Translations under genes and position numbers: made by a program
Shown: positions 39,601 to 54,600 of the stretch, piece after piece
Position numbering within the stretch: the first letter of the stretch is position 1
How the letters are laid out: every line of letters starts with the position of its first letter
Notes under the pieces: generated by a model
The model's input: only the letters and a program-made list of their open reading frames with translations
The model's database searches: none
What the model was told of the DNA's origin: nothing
Origin: Trichobilharzia regenti
Taxonomy: Eukaryota; Platyhelminthes; Trematoda; Strigeidida; Schistosomatidae
Direction: 5' to 3'
Length of the DNA: 64,000 bases
Assembly: GCA_944472135.2 (NCBI GenBank)
Contig: OX235270.1
Span: forward strand, 144,103,632-144,167,631

Positions 39601-42600
39601 ATCATCGGCAGTATGCAGTGTGGTCCATCCAGTCACGTTTGAGGATGGATGTCCCACCGACGACACCGTTTGGATCGCACTAAGTTAGAATTCATGCACT
39701 GGCCATTGAATCGTGTCCAAGTGGTTGAATGGTATGCGAGCTCGCCTTGTTATCAGGCGGTCCTAGGTTCGAACCCACGTAATGGGTGCGTACTGCTAAT
39801 GATTCCCAAATTAGGCTGACGAAACAGTTGTCCAATACTCCCTGGTTTTCAATGCTCCTCAGGTTTGCTGAGGAAATCTCCATCAAACGCCTGAAACCCG
39901 ACTAATGCGTTCAGAAAGAAGCGGTTATCAGTCTTTTCCTGCCCTACTTGGTAACTGGATGTTTCCACTTTCCCTTACATTTGATGCTGTAGCGCCAAAA
40001 AATTCCATAGTCTATGATTATTATCGTTTCGGATAAAGTGATCATTATTATCATTGTATATGCATATATTGATTTTTTGCTTAAACTTGAAATCGTGGAA
40101 AACACCCATATGGACATTAGAAAGAAGAGAACACGAAGTTCAGCAAAGATGACGATCTTTTCGGCGATTTCATTCGAAAAAGTTGTACAGTCGCATTTAT
40201 ATACATTAGTTTACACTTGAATAAAATTATTATTTGTTTAATTAATTCCACATAGCAACGAAGGAGATAATATTTTTCTACTTGAAATGAAAGTTTGAAG
40301 GTATGGATACAAATTACAAGGAGCTTAGAGACAAGATTACATAGGATTAGAAAACAGTTACAACGTATGCAAAATTAATATCTGATAACTGGAGAAATAA
40401 TTTTAATAGGTGACAGTTACTTTCAACTTGATATGAATTACAGGAGGCTTAGAAACGCAGGGATAGAACGAATTACAGGTGTGAACAAAATGAGCATGGA
40501 AACAAATTGAAATAAGAATAATAATTTTCAACTTGAAATGTAAGTTAGGTGGTGTGAATACAGATAGATTACAAGAGGCATAGAAATAACAAAAAAAATT
40601 ACACAGGATTACGATATAACTGTAAAATAGTTATTTCAAACGAATTATAAATGTGAACAGCTATTTTAGGGTTGTTTCCATGCTCCTCCTGATCACACTT
40701 GTAATCCATTTGGAATAACCATTTTACAATTATGTTCAAATTCTGTGCAATTATTTTGTTATTCCTATGCCTCTTGTAATCTGTCTGTATTCACACCACC
40801 TAACTTACATTTCAAGTTGAAAATTATTATTCTTATTTCAATTTGTTTCCATGCTCATTTTGTTCACACTTGCAATTCATTCTATCCCTGCGTAATGTTT
40901 GTCTCTACGCCTCCTGTAATTCATATCAAGTTGAAAGTAACTGTCACCTATTAAAATTATTTCTCCAGTTATCAGATATTAATTTTGCATACGTTGTAAC
41001 TGTTTTCTAATCCAATGCAATCTTGTCTCTAAGCCTCTCTATATTCATACCTTCAAACTTTTATATCAAGTTGAAAAATATTATCACCTACGTTAGTAAC
41101 TATATGGAATTGAATAAATAATAATTGCATCCATGTGAAATAATCTATATAAATGTGATTGTACAAATGCTTTTGAGAATGGAATTGCCGAAAAGATCGT
41201 CATCTTTGCTGAACTTCGTATTCGCTTCTTTCTGAACTTGAAATCTGTGTGTGTGTGTGTGTGTTAAAACTGTTTCTGTATGTAAACGTAATATTGTTTT
41301 TAGGCTGTGCGCAGCTGATGAGAAGCCAACGAAATACGCAATAATGGTACCATTTTATCCAGCATAAACTGTTGTTCTTGCTTTATTTAAATTCATAAAA
41401 GGGGAATAATTTTATGAAGTCATTGGTAAATTTCATTTAACGGACTAGTGAATTCATTAAAAAACATTGGATATTAGGTTTGTCCGAATCAGTCCATTTT
41501 ATAAACTTGCATGGTGTTATTAGGAAGACGAAGATTATCTGAAAAAATATGATGTATTTTAAACATTTGTGATCACATATTTACTTACCAAGTCAATTTA
41601 GAGAGGATGAAAATAAAATACTGATGGATACTCTTGTTGAAAATGGATATCCTTTAAAACATTTTTAAACCGGTATAGAATTTAGTCGGTTTGAAAATCT
41701 ACAGTCTATTCTGTCCCCAAGATAGATGTTAGATGTTAAATTACCATACAATGAGGAAGTAAATAATAGGACTTTAAGACAGAGATTACTCGGTCATTTG
41801 TAGGATCTATTATGCAGCCGGATTTATAATCGTTGAAAAAGCCCAAAAGTATGCTCCACTGCAAACCTCAAAAGTGCTGAAGTGATTATGTCATATCCTT
41901 TACTATATATACCATTTTACGTGTACCTGGGGAGACACATACATAAAGAGGAGTGAGAGAGCATATTCTGAAGCTGTTAGAAAAGCAGATGAAATTTGGA
42001 AAGTCGATAGACAAAGTTGTCAATCCGCCAAATGAGTCTGCAGATAAACACAAAGTTGATATGAACCACAAGATTGATTTCAAAACAGCTTTTAAAGTTA
42101 TTTTTTTTTAAATGGTCAAAGGCGCTTATTGAATTATGCTGAGGCGATCGCTATTCATAAACTTAAGCCCCCTCCCCTGCGTGTTGAAAAGCAGTTTATT
42201 ACTAGATTTAATAGTGTGAAATATTCCCATATCAGGAATTAAAAGTCAATCTGAACGTAGAATATTCCTTTCAATAATTTCTCTTCAGGTTCTTACAATT
42301 ATAAAATATAATATTTGTGGTTGTTACAATTAAAGGCCACTCATGCGGCGGCGGATACATTTTTAACGTAGAGTAACAGATTAGTTATCGGGTGTCATAA
42401 CAAATAGTCGTATTTGTGTGTCAAACGTCGTGCTAGGCTGAAATCTATTACAAGATATTGTAAAGTGGGAGACAAAAGTGGTGATTAGTCATCATAGATT
42501 TGTAGAGTATGGGGTAGGAAAATTGACAAGTCAATTCACGGTTACAAAATGTGTCAGATGAGTGGCTAGTACAAAGGGGTCTGTATTAAACAGGAGATAG

Positions 42601-45600
42601 TAAGACTGCAACGAGAGGTTCATAATAAACTAAGGGATTTGTGAAATGAAACAGGTGGAGGTATATATTGAGAGAAGAGATAATATCACCAATAATAAGT
42701 CCGGATAGTATAAATGGAAAATTCCATATTATTGAGAGAATGTTTACATGAAGGGCATAAATTATGACGAATCGTAATAATTGTAATAATAAGCAAAGGT
42801 AAAAAAAACCAAGAGGGTTAAGGGGAACAAGCAATCTTGTTGAGAAGAAGAATCATCAATCCAAGTTTGGCCAAAGGAGGAACAGCGTCTGGACGTGTTC
42901 TTTTTAGATACAAAGTTACGGTTTAGTCGATCTTATTGCAACAGCTTCAGATATGAGTAGCAGGCACCTGACACCTTTCGTAACCTTGAATTGACTTGTC
43001 AATTTTCCTACCCCATACTCTACAAATCTATGATGACTAATCACCACTTTTGTCTCCCACTTTACAATATCTTGTAATAGATTTCAGCCTAGCACGACGT
43101 TTGACACACAAATACGACTATTTGTTATGACACCCGATAACTAATCTGTTACTCTACGTTAAAAATGTATCCGCCGCCGCATGAGTGGCCTTTAATTGTA
43201 ACAACCACAAATATTATATTTTATAATTGTAAGAACCTGAAGAGAAGGATGTATTGTGCATCGGTGGCACAGTGGTAAGGACTCTCGCCGACCATGCATA
43301 TGGTCCAGGGTTCGATCCCCCGCCTATGCACACCTGATATCAATGGTCGGCCTGCAAAATTTGGGCTACCAATATCACATGCTGAAAATTCCACACTTGT
43401 ACGAAAAATACGGTGTGGAATCAAGCTGTAATCAAAAATCAAAAAGAATATTCTACGTTCAGATTGACTTTTAACCTACCTTGGTAATCCTTTTCTGAAT
43501 AGACAACCAAATGGAGTGTTAGTTATTCCTATTATATTTTTAAAATTCCTTTTTGTCACTTGGTATACTTTACGTGCCCCTTAGGTTACTTTTTTTCATA
43601 TAGATTGACTTGACAAGTAAATGTGTGAGTGATCAGATTGTTGTTCGAAATGTATATTGCACAAAAACACATCACATCACATTTTTCAGACAATCTCCAT
43701 CTTGTTGTAATAACACCATAGAAGTTTATTCATACTTGCTCAAAGGCAAACAAAAGCTGTTCATTTCAGGTGTTGTAGACAATTAGTCATACAATTCATT
43801 ATTTATTGTGTTATCATTGCTTCCTTGGGTTCCTAGTGGAACATAGAGCTTCAACTGCACGTCTCCACTTGCCTCTGTCTTCTGCTGTACTTTTCACCTG
43901 CATCCATGTTAGTCCACACTTTTTCAACTCCTCTTCACACGATCTCCTCCACGTTACCCTTGCACTGATGTCTCACTCGCCGTTTCCCTTTCGGCCTGGT
44001 TCCACTCGAGCAATGGCCTGACGCCCATGCGATGTCACCCAGTGGCCTCCTCAGTGAGCGAGTGTCCAATCCATCTACACTTTCTCCTGCATATTTTTTG
44101 GTTGGCGTTTGGTTCTTGTTTCGTTTTGTTTGTTCCCATAGTTTCTTGTTGGTGATTCTTTCCGGCTCGGCCATCTGATCTTCAGTATAGAACGAAGACA
44201 TTTGCTGGTAAAGATCTGCAACAGACTGTTGGAAATATTCTTTGTGACCCGCCCGCCAAGTTTCTGATCCGTATAGAAGAACTGACTGACTTGACGTTGT
44301 TTGTATTGAAAATCCGACTGGATTTTGTTGTTGATGGTGCTTGACGAAGATTTCCAGATTGATTTCAGATAATCTCGCCAGATTTCTAGCTTGCTTGTTT
44401 TCTAGCGGGTCCCAAGCCCGGATAAAGAGGAAGGGTTGGGGCGTGGTTCCGGCAACTCCACCCCAGTAAAACAACCAAATCGCTACAGAAACTTCAACGA
44501 ATAAATATTTTAAAAATTCTAAAAACATACAGTTCATGCCTCGCTGTTATTTACATCTACATTTTGATAAAAATCCTATGCATTTTCCTATTCTGCATTT
44601 GGATTAAAACCTCAGACTATAAATTATCTTAAGTCGAATAAGCAAATTAGCAGCATAATCTGAGTGTTTATCAACTTTAATTCAAATATATATACATAAC
44701 AAGTTGAGATATTTGCAAAAAAGGCCTACTTGTCAATGAATGATGATATCCTCTTTGGACAGAAGATGCCTGTCCTCCACTAAGAAATAGTTTCCGTCTT
44801 TCTCGAACTGGTAGATTCATAAAACTGTAGTCCACCTCCTCTGGTTCATCATCGTTGTTATCCCTTGCATTTACTGGCTTTTGTTGTGGTGCTTGCTAGA
44901 GTAAAGTTAATAAAAAAAAATAACAGAAAAAGTAAGTCATAAAATATTTCTTTGCTTTAGATAACAAGTTAGTTATCGTGCACTTGCTTTTATATGACAG
45001 ACGGCTTGAAATTTAAGTGTCAAGAATAGTTGTCGCATTTATAGCTGATGGTTGTGCTCTTGATAGGAAAAGAAACTATTGGAACGGCTGTACTACTGAT
45101 AAAATATTAGGCTTTTAGTATTTCAATGAAAATCCTACTGAATGGCATAACCAGTCTTATGGTACGTCTTCTTCGACTTCTCGGTAACTAAAAGAAGGTA
45201 TCTGCAGACAGTTGACTTAATCTTGAAGTGCTTCTCTTTTGTATCGAGGACCAAAAATACCCACCTCGGATTGGAAAGTTTTAGTTATGTGAAGCATGAG
45301 AATCACCGGTTCTAGCAGTATTGTGGTTCAGCATAAATGCTAAATTCAGAAAGTAAAGGAGTATGTCGGCCAGAGATCGAACTCCATACCACATGTGTGG
45401 TTGGCGACATTTCTACCACTGAATACTCAAATGCAGAAACCATAAAATTTTGAACTCCGTATTGCTGAGAGAATGTTTGGTTTGCGGATTAATTAAATTC
45501 CTTATGCAAACATTTCTATAATATTTATTTTTCAGGGAAACTGACTAGGCAGTGGTGGTGGTGGTGGGGGTAATTCTGAAATACTTTTCAAATATCACTA

Positions 45601-48600
45601 AATAGAACAGAATGGTTACAGAATTTCAACATGAGCTAACAGCGGTTAGAGAACACTTGCAAAACGACCAAGGAGTACTGGACAGCTGTTTCCGCTGTCC
45701 CAGTTTTGGACTCTTCATCAGTGCGCACGCATCACCGCAGGGTTCCAACCCAGGATTTTCTGGTTACGAGGCGAGCTCGTAGACCATTAGGTCACTGCGA
45801 CCCGGTCCAATGGCCCATGAATTCCACGTTTTGCCAATTCACGACAAAGCGCAATCACTGGACAGTGTCTTCGGCGAGTATTTGTCCTCGCACCCGACCT
45901 GCTATAACGTAATGGTCACGATTTCCCCCCCCTCCCCCCACTAGAACCTGAGGTAACTACCTACCTGATTGCTGCCAGTTGTTAGTGAGCTTCTCACTGA
46001 TATTCAAGTATTGGTTTGTAGGGATTTGATTGTCTCTTCTATTTAAGGAAAACAATAAGTTTGCGTGATAAGACATTTTTGTTATTTGACTTCAATAAGT
46101 TTTGCTAGCATTTTTTACTCTTCAAGCTTAATTTCTCGTCAGGAAACTTTCAGCCTTGGTCTGTGAAACGTTTTCATTATTCCCACATAAAGAAATTATT
46201 TCACTATTATCTGTGCAGTATCTCTTGCGAAATCGCAAACATCTGAATGCAAATTTCCCTTTTTCTGTTTAATACCATTCCATAGTTGAACCTGTGCCTG
46301 AAAGGAATCAAATATTCTCATAGTGCAATTACCAAACATTTTTTTGATACCGGACATCTCGTGGAGATTTCTTAGTCCTTCAAAATATTAAACAGACAAA
46401 GGACAGCAAATTTAATACGATTTGCCGAAGCGATCGCAATTGAACGATTCAAACCAACCAGACTTGTGGATACAGAAAAAGAGTGTGATTAACCTCTCAC
46501 TCCCTTGGTAACAGAATTTTGATTTCGATTACATTAATTAATCAGTCATCTAATTCAGTGATCTCAGCTCACCGAACAAATCTCAGTCTTATAACCTGTA
46601 ACCACCTTTGTTTTTTGGAGTTGCTATGTGAACCTGCAAGCTAACACTGTTCTGTCAATGAATTTTTTCTGTTTTCTCTCTTAACCCTTTCCCCTCTTTT
46701 CAACTTTAAAAGCGTATAAATTCATGATGAAAACTTAAACTAAAAATTGTAATGCTTTCATCATTTTGGATGTGTCAATTTTATAGTATCTCTTCTCTAC
46801 TACCACTTAAACATTAAGTATGTTATTATCATCTATATAACGATTGTAATTTCAGGTAGGGGTGTGCAGCTGATGAGAACCTGTGAAATAGAATGATGAT
46901 ATCATTTTACACTGTGAATTTCGTCTTCTTTTCTTTATCGAGTATTATCAAGGGAACCAAATGTTTGATTTTATTCAGCCTTCAGTTTAAACAATCAGAT
47001 GATGTGGACAAAGATGGTATCCTGAATCTTGACTTGAGTCAAGGATATAAGTAAAAGCATCATTCTATCAGCGTTTACATGAGTTTCGATGTTATTGATG
47101 TGTTGAACACAAAAAAGTTAACGAAACACCTCAGTTTGACAAGTTGAATAAACCACACATAGTGCCATTATATAAAACATTGTAAATTCGTGAAAAAAAG
47201 TGGATAATGCTGGTGAAAAGCAGGACAACGACGATTAAGATTCAAGAAAGATGTGGTGACACCTCTTTCAGGAGACTAGAAGATAAAAAGCTAAAGAATT
47301 TGGTAGTAAAATCAGGTGGGAATCCACCGAATAAGAAAAACTGTCCCAACTTGGAAACAAAATCAAAAAGTCAGTTTACAGTAACCCACTTCAGGTTCTT
47401 CACTTATGGAATGTTGATTTAATTTAAAAGAGGACTGACAAAATCAATCTTTTTCAAGGTTATAATAGGACGATCAGTATGAATACAAGGATAAAATACC
47501 AGGTAAATTTGATTTTTATCGATGAGGTTGTTTAGACACATTATATCAACTTTCAAACGTTATTTTTTTTATCCAAACCATCAATAATTATAATTCAAAA
47601 CTCTAACAAGATGTTAGTCAGAAGGATGTAGATCGGGTGTAGTCTGACCAACTAGATTGACAGAAACTAATGAGATATGTAAAAATCAGAGACGCTGACA
47701 GTTATCAATATTCCGTAATTAAGAACGAAAACAGTTGATCAGTAATCTGTGCAACTTTACACGTAAACTGTCAAACCTTTTTATGGTGAAAAAGATTTTA
47801 TAGTATCACGGTGAACTTACCGTGTTAAGACGTGAATATGGTCCAGCTTGATTATAAACTGTTGTACTCGCTGCTCTGGAAAGATTCCTAGAGGCTGACC
47901 TCGTCCCCATATACTGATTGCTAAACATTGGTGGGCTGAAATATACAAGAAGGCCGGAATGTCTAATGTTAAATATACTTTTAAAGACAAATACTTTTAA
48001 TGTAATTGGTAAAAGGTGTTGGATTGCAATTTTCTCTAGATTTATTTGTAAATTCATTATCTGTTTGTCTGTCTGTCTGTTTTCGACATAGAACTTTGCA
48101 CATATGTGCGACAGTTCAAGTCGCCACACTCCCTCCATGTAGCACACAAAGCAAGAGAAGAAAGTACAAGAAAAGCCTAATAGCGACAGTAAGCAGAGGT
48201 GTGAGACAAAGGAAGAGTAATAACGAAGAAAAAAACAGTTTCATTGGAAATCATAAGTCACAAGGAGTGGATGCATCTACGCTATGCATTGAGAACGATT
48301 TTGAGCCATGTCACCAAGTGTTTCCAACCATTGATTTTTACCGTTCCGAGGACCCCAGCCTGGAAGTCCACACCTTCCTATGTGGCTGGCTTAGACTGAC
48401 TGTTGTAGATTTCATTGACTGGTGAATCCATGTTTTTGTTTGACCTACGCTAGCTTTTTTCCAGCCTGACCCTATATCCGCTAACATTGCTCATAGAGGG
48501 AGGCGATGACTAGGCACACGTAACACATGTCCTAACCATCTCAGTCTATGTAATTTCACAACTTCGTCAACTGATTTTCCCTGTTTACCTAGAACTCGAC

Positions 48601-51600
48601 GCCTAACCTCAATATTGCTCACCTTATTATGCCACTTCACATGGGAGATAGAACGCAGGCACCTATGATCGAAGACAGCTAGTTAGGCTTTTCATGTCTT
48701 CCACTCTCAGTGGCCAGGTCTCATAACCATAAAGGAGGACGGAGCGGACTGATGAGCAGTACACCCGCCCTTTGGTCGATAGTCGAATATCTCGTCTACA
48801 CCAGAGTCGGCGTAAACTGGCAAATGCGAAACGAGCCCCTTGTATTCGTGCTGAGATTTCGTCAGAGATCAACCCGTTGGGGCAGATGGTATTTCCCAAA
48901 TAAGTCAAGCGGTCAACGCGCTCTACCACTTCACTTCCTATTTTTAAACTAGGAGTCAGCGTGGTCCAGTCCTGTAACATCATCTTGCATTTGGCGGGAG
49001 CAAATCGCATGCCAAACATTTGTAGATTGCAGTTCAAAGTGTTTAGAAGATTCTGCATTTTTTCAGCGTCCTCGCCTAGTAAGACTATATTGTCTGCATA
49101 TTCTAAGTCAACGAGATTATTCCCTGGTAGCAATTCATTATAGATAAGATTTTATTTTGATAAATAATACAGTGGCGTTATAGAGTAATATTAACTGATG
49201 ACCGCGTTTCGAGCACAATTTATTACTGCTCATAATCATATCAAGGTATTCACATCACTTTCTAACTTCATTTATATAATTTCATTACTTTTTATCGCTT
49301 GACTTGATTAGTAGTGGTAGTATTTTCCATATTTCCGGTGTGAGCGATGAGCCATTCCTATTGCAAGTGTTGTATTGGGTGTAGACTTGATGAACAAGGA
49401 TTCAGTAATCAACCTCTCTATATCTCCACCTACCTGTATTACTTCTTAGAATCTTAACCCTCTCCCCTCACACTATTTTGTGGTTGTGTGTTAATTCATG
49501 CAGTAAAATTGCTGAGTGGTTTTTTTTCTAAATTGCTTATCTTCGTAAGATTAATCATTCTAACTTTAGCTAAATTCTTATGTTCTGATAATCTCACTAC
49601 TCCTAATCTACTAGTTTGACTGACGTATGTAGTTGACCTCACTCACAGTCATTGAAGGGTATTTTGTAAATTACATTATTTTGTTTAATTGAATATTCTT
49701 TATTTGTATCATTATTTGTATCTTCTAATCAAAGAACCTGAGTTAAACTCATGCTATTTTAGGATGTCGAAGCTACATAATCGTTCTTAGTGACTTAATA
49801 GCAGAGATTAGTGAACAGGTACCAAAGTGTAGTAAAACAATATTGTGTATATTATTTGACTATAGATGACCATTCCAGGGCCACGGCTGTACATAACGCC
49901 GCTTGGGTTGTGGTCTATGATTGAAGTGGCAATAAATGTCATACGAAAAATTCTAAAAAAAGAAGTATTCATCACAAAATAGTGATACTATTATTATTTT
50001 TTTTTATTATTTCCTTTAATTCCTAGAGGAACACAGGGCTTCAGACGCGCGTCTCCATTGTGTTCGGTTCTTTGCTAGAGTTTTCACCTGGCTCCAATTC
50101 TGCACACACGCTTTCATCTCCTCTTCACATGACCTCCTCCAAGTCACCCTTGCACTGACGACCAACTCGCCGCTTCCCTTTCGAGTTCCACTCGAGTGAT
50201 GGCTTGTCTAGGGATGTCACTTGTTGGTTCCCTGTGAGTATGGTCAATCCATCTACATTTCTTCCTGTCTATTTGTTGCACAATCAGTGATAATAGCTGA
50301 AGTAGGAGATATAGAAGTTTATTCTGTGCGCATAAATCAGCGTTTTCTATCCAAATCAGTGAGGTCCAAGAAATGCAAAGTACACATATGCTTAAAGTTG
50401 TTGTGAGGCTTCTTTTGACTGTGTAGATAACTTCAAGTGAATTCTCGCTGCATACTGAGTGGTCAGTGTTGAATATATGCTCATTTGCGGTACTCCTCAT
50501 CGAACAACTCTTACCTTGCTGATGTCCGGCGGTATAATGTTCTTTGACTCCTTTAAATAAAACACTCATCGAATGACTTATACGTCTTGCCGTAAAGAAG
50601 CAAGTGAACTGATGGATATAATACATATAAGTGGTGCTCTTCAATAACTCTGAGGATAAATTATGGCATCTGACAACTTCTATGTGTGTCTACTAGTTCA
50701 CTTGCCCCATTTCAAGCGACATATATAGATCACTGAATGTACGTTTTTTCTAAAAAAGCCAAAGAACATTATCTCGCTTGGCTGCTGAAAGGTAAAAGTG
50801 GGTCAATATAGTGCCCTATAACTGAACATATATTCAACTCTGGTCAGTTAATCATGCAAGGAGAATTTATTCAAATTTATTTTCAAAGTCAAAAGAAGCC
50901 ATCTGAAAACGGTACACCTATGTGTACTTTGCATTCCTCGGACCTTAGTGATTCGGATGGAAAACTCTGATTTATGCGCACACAGAATAAACTTCCCCAA
51001 CTCCTGCTTCTTCTACTTTGGGTATAATTGCAAGTTCAACTGTTATTCATATTTTGTGATGAATACTAATTTTTGTGCATTTCTCGTATCAAATTTAGTA
51101 ACCTTCTATCTACTTTTTTCATCTGCTGCATAATTTATTCTGATACTTGTATCTACGTCTTTTCACATTAACACCGATTTTTCCCAATATAGTTAAGATT
51201 TTATTTTGATAAATCACACACAGTGTTGTACAGTAATATTAACTGATCCGGCCGCATTTCGAGCACAAACTATTGCCACTCATAATCATATGAAGCCACT
51301 CACTCACACAAATTTTTCCTTCATTTATATTATTATTGTTCAATTGGGTTCCTAGTGGAACATAGAGCTTCAACTGCACGTCTCCACTTGCTTCTGTCTT
51401 CTGCTGTGCTTTTCACCTGCACCCATGTTAGTCCATACTCTTTCAACTCCTTCTCTTCACACGATCTCCTCCACGTCACCCTTCCACTGACGTCCCACTC
51501 GCCGTTTCCCTTTCAGGTTCCACTCCACCAATGGCCTGACGCGCGCGCGATGTCACCCAGTGGCCTCCTCAGCGAGCGAGTGTCCAATCCATCTCCACTT

Positions 51601-54600
51601 TCTCCTGCATATTTGTTGGTTGGCGATTGCTCTGTTCTTGTTTTGTTTGTTTGTTCCCATAGTTTCTTGTTGGTGATTCTTTCCGGCTCGGCCATCTGAT
51701 CTTCAGTATAGAACGAAGACATTTGCTGGTAAAGATCTGCAACAGACTGTTGGAAATATTCTTTGTGACCCGCCCGCCAGGTTTCTGATCCGTATAGAAG
51801 AACTGACTGACTTGACATTGTTTGTATTGAAAATCCGACTGGATTTTGTTGTTGATGGTGCTTGACGAAGATTTCCAGATTGGTTTCAGGTTGATGAAAC
51901 ATGAATTGGAATAGAATTGTAAGATTATTTATTATCCTCCTCTGATTTGACTGGTGACTCAATGCAAATACCAGATATAATAATAAGATAATAATAATTT
52001 TTCCTTCACATTCCCAGTGGAACATAGGGCTTCAAGCTAGTGGCTTGAAGTTTCTGTAGCAGTGTTTAATTTTCACAGGATGGGGTTCCTAGCCTCATGC
52101 CCAACCTTTCCTCTTTTCCAGCATTATTATTTCTGGCTCAGAGAGGTAAAGGAGTGCGTTGGTGGCCGGTGATCGAACCCCGGACCATGTGAATGGTCGG
52201 CGAGCGTCCTAACCATTGTGCCACCGACGCTCAGATACCAGATATATGGAAGATATTATTGCCGCCAGTCAGTCAAATCAGAGGAGGATAATAAATAAAC
52301 TCAAAATTCTATTTCAATTCAAACACACCACAAAAATTCTAACAAGTCACTTATTTTGACTATAAAAATAACACTCGTCTTATTTATTTCCCATCTGATT
52401 GTAATTGATCAATAACACTCACATTAATAATTCTGAATGTACATTATCTCGTATTGAATTTTATTCAAATATCTAACCATCAATTTCACTCATGTACACG
52501 AATGAAGGAAAGAAGTTGTGTGAGTGAGTGAGTGAGTGACTTGATATGATTATGAGTGGTAATAGTTTGTGCTCGAAATGTGGCCGGATCAGTTAATATT
52601 ACTGTATAACAACACTGTGTGACAGTTTATCAAAATAAAATCTTATCTATTATAGAGTTATACTCTACCATAGTGCCCAAGTTTTATACTTATATTTTTA
52701 TATTACTTAACCTTGGTCTAAAGGTATTTTTCTTCCCCTAGTTACAGTTTTGATTATTCGCCACATTTTTTTGAAATATTCTGATGATGTAAACCATAGT
52801 CCGAAACCACTATGGACTCTTGTGCTATGCACTTATGTACAGTTAATATAACTGCGATTGTACAGCAAATTGAATGAATTCGACGAAAAATAAAGAGGCT
52901 CTTTGCTGAATTCCTTGTTCTTATTATCATGTCTGGATTTAACACTTCCTCACACTTTTTGACGTTAATCGGTTACCTTCATTTATGTGTTAGGCAAACT
53001 CTCTCTTTAATACTCAGAATTTGGATATGAGGTATTTCAGTGTATAGCATCTAGTTTTTGGACAAAAACAGAAGTGCATAATATGCCTCTTTCTTTTTTC
53101 TTTTTTTTTAAAGAACATTAGGGCTTATTAAATTAACTAAAATGAACTTTTGCCTAAGTATCTTTCAGCGAAACACTTAAAAGCCTTAGTCGATTACTAA
53201 TTGTTTTTGGCATTTTCCTTCCCTTACTAAGTAATGCACCACAAAACATTAATTATCTTTACTCAGATTCCCTCCCTCACTTTCACGTGTTTTGTTTTAT
53301 TACACTAAAAGGCAAGTAGATGAAATGATGCCTAATCCGGTTGTGTTAGTGATTTAAAAAGGCCAGTTAAGTTAGTCACGTTTTTTTTCATACCGAATGA
53401 ATTTAGTAATAAAGTACAGTAATAAAGTGTAGTAGTCATCAGTTCCTCATTTGTAAGATTTTCCCCTTACTACAATATACATAAATCTAACGGGTAATTT
53501 GCATTATATGCATAGTTTCAAACCAATTTATTAGTATATTTGCATAGGAAGGCGTAAGCGTTACTATGCAAACACTAAGTGTACTGCAAACTATGCAGTA
53601 ATATGTCACTAAGCGTCAGTATAAGATCGAATTGAGGACTTTCCACAATACCATGGAATAAGACATCTATCTTTACTCACATCTGACTTCACTTGATTCT
53701 GCATTTAAAGCAATTGTACAGATTAATTCTCTAGATATTATACTATTGTCATTTCCTTGGGTTTCAAGTGGAACATTGGGGGCTTCAATGGCACATCTCC
53801 AATTTTTCCTGTTCTCTGTGATGGTCTTCTTTAGCTGGCTGACAACTCCTCGATATCACACTCGGATTCACGCCAAAATCTCCGTTTCTTATTCGGGTCC
53901 CTCTTGGTGGCCTACCTGCAGTGCACTGTCAATCAACAGTCTCCTTAGCGCATGAAGGATCAATCTCGATTTTCTTCGGGATATTTGTTGAGCAATAGAT
54001 TCTTGACTGTTTTGTCTCGACAGCTGCTTGTTGCCGGTTCTTTCTGGTCAGCCGTTTAATCTTTATTATGGAGCAGGCGAAAGCACTTGTTGATGAAAGT
54101 CTGTAACTTGTTGAAAATGCTTTTTTTTGTCAGACGCTGGCTGGTCAAGTTTCTGACCCATATAGAGGGGATGACTGGCTTGATTAACATTGGTGTTGAA
54201 AATCCTAATTTTATTCCTTACACCTAGTGCTGGAGATTTCCGAACTGATTTCAGAATGATGACGGTTTGTTTTGCCTTTCCATTTCTGGCTGACTTTGAC
54301 ATTCGCATACGTGCTACTCTCTGTAATTGAAACCATTCTGTCTAGATATTTGAAGGAAGTGACTTCTGGCAAAGTCCCAAACTAGGACGAAACTGCTGTC
54401 TAGTATTCCATGGTGGTTTTCCAGTGGTCCTCTAACCGATGTCAGTTCGTGATGAAATCCTCTAACCAATCAAATCTCTTCAAACCAAAACTTGAGTACC
54501 AGTCTAATGCTCACAAATGACTAGCCTTATTCAGATAGGTAGTAACGCGGATTCTAGTGGGAAGTTGTGACCAGGGGGATACAGTAAGTCGGATGTGAGG

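Noticed and set aside
41886..42083. Minus-strand 65-codon frame (MKSILWFISTL...)
   Set aside because: Antisense to the PLE GIY-YIG region, which reads on the plus strand.
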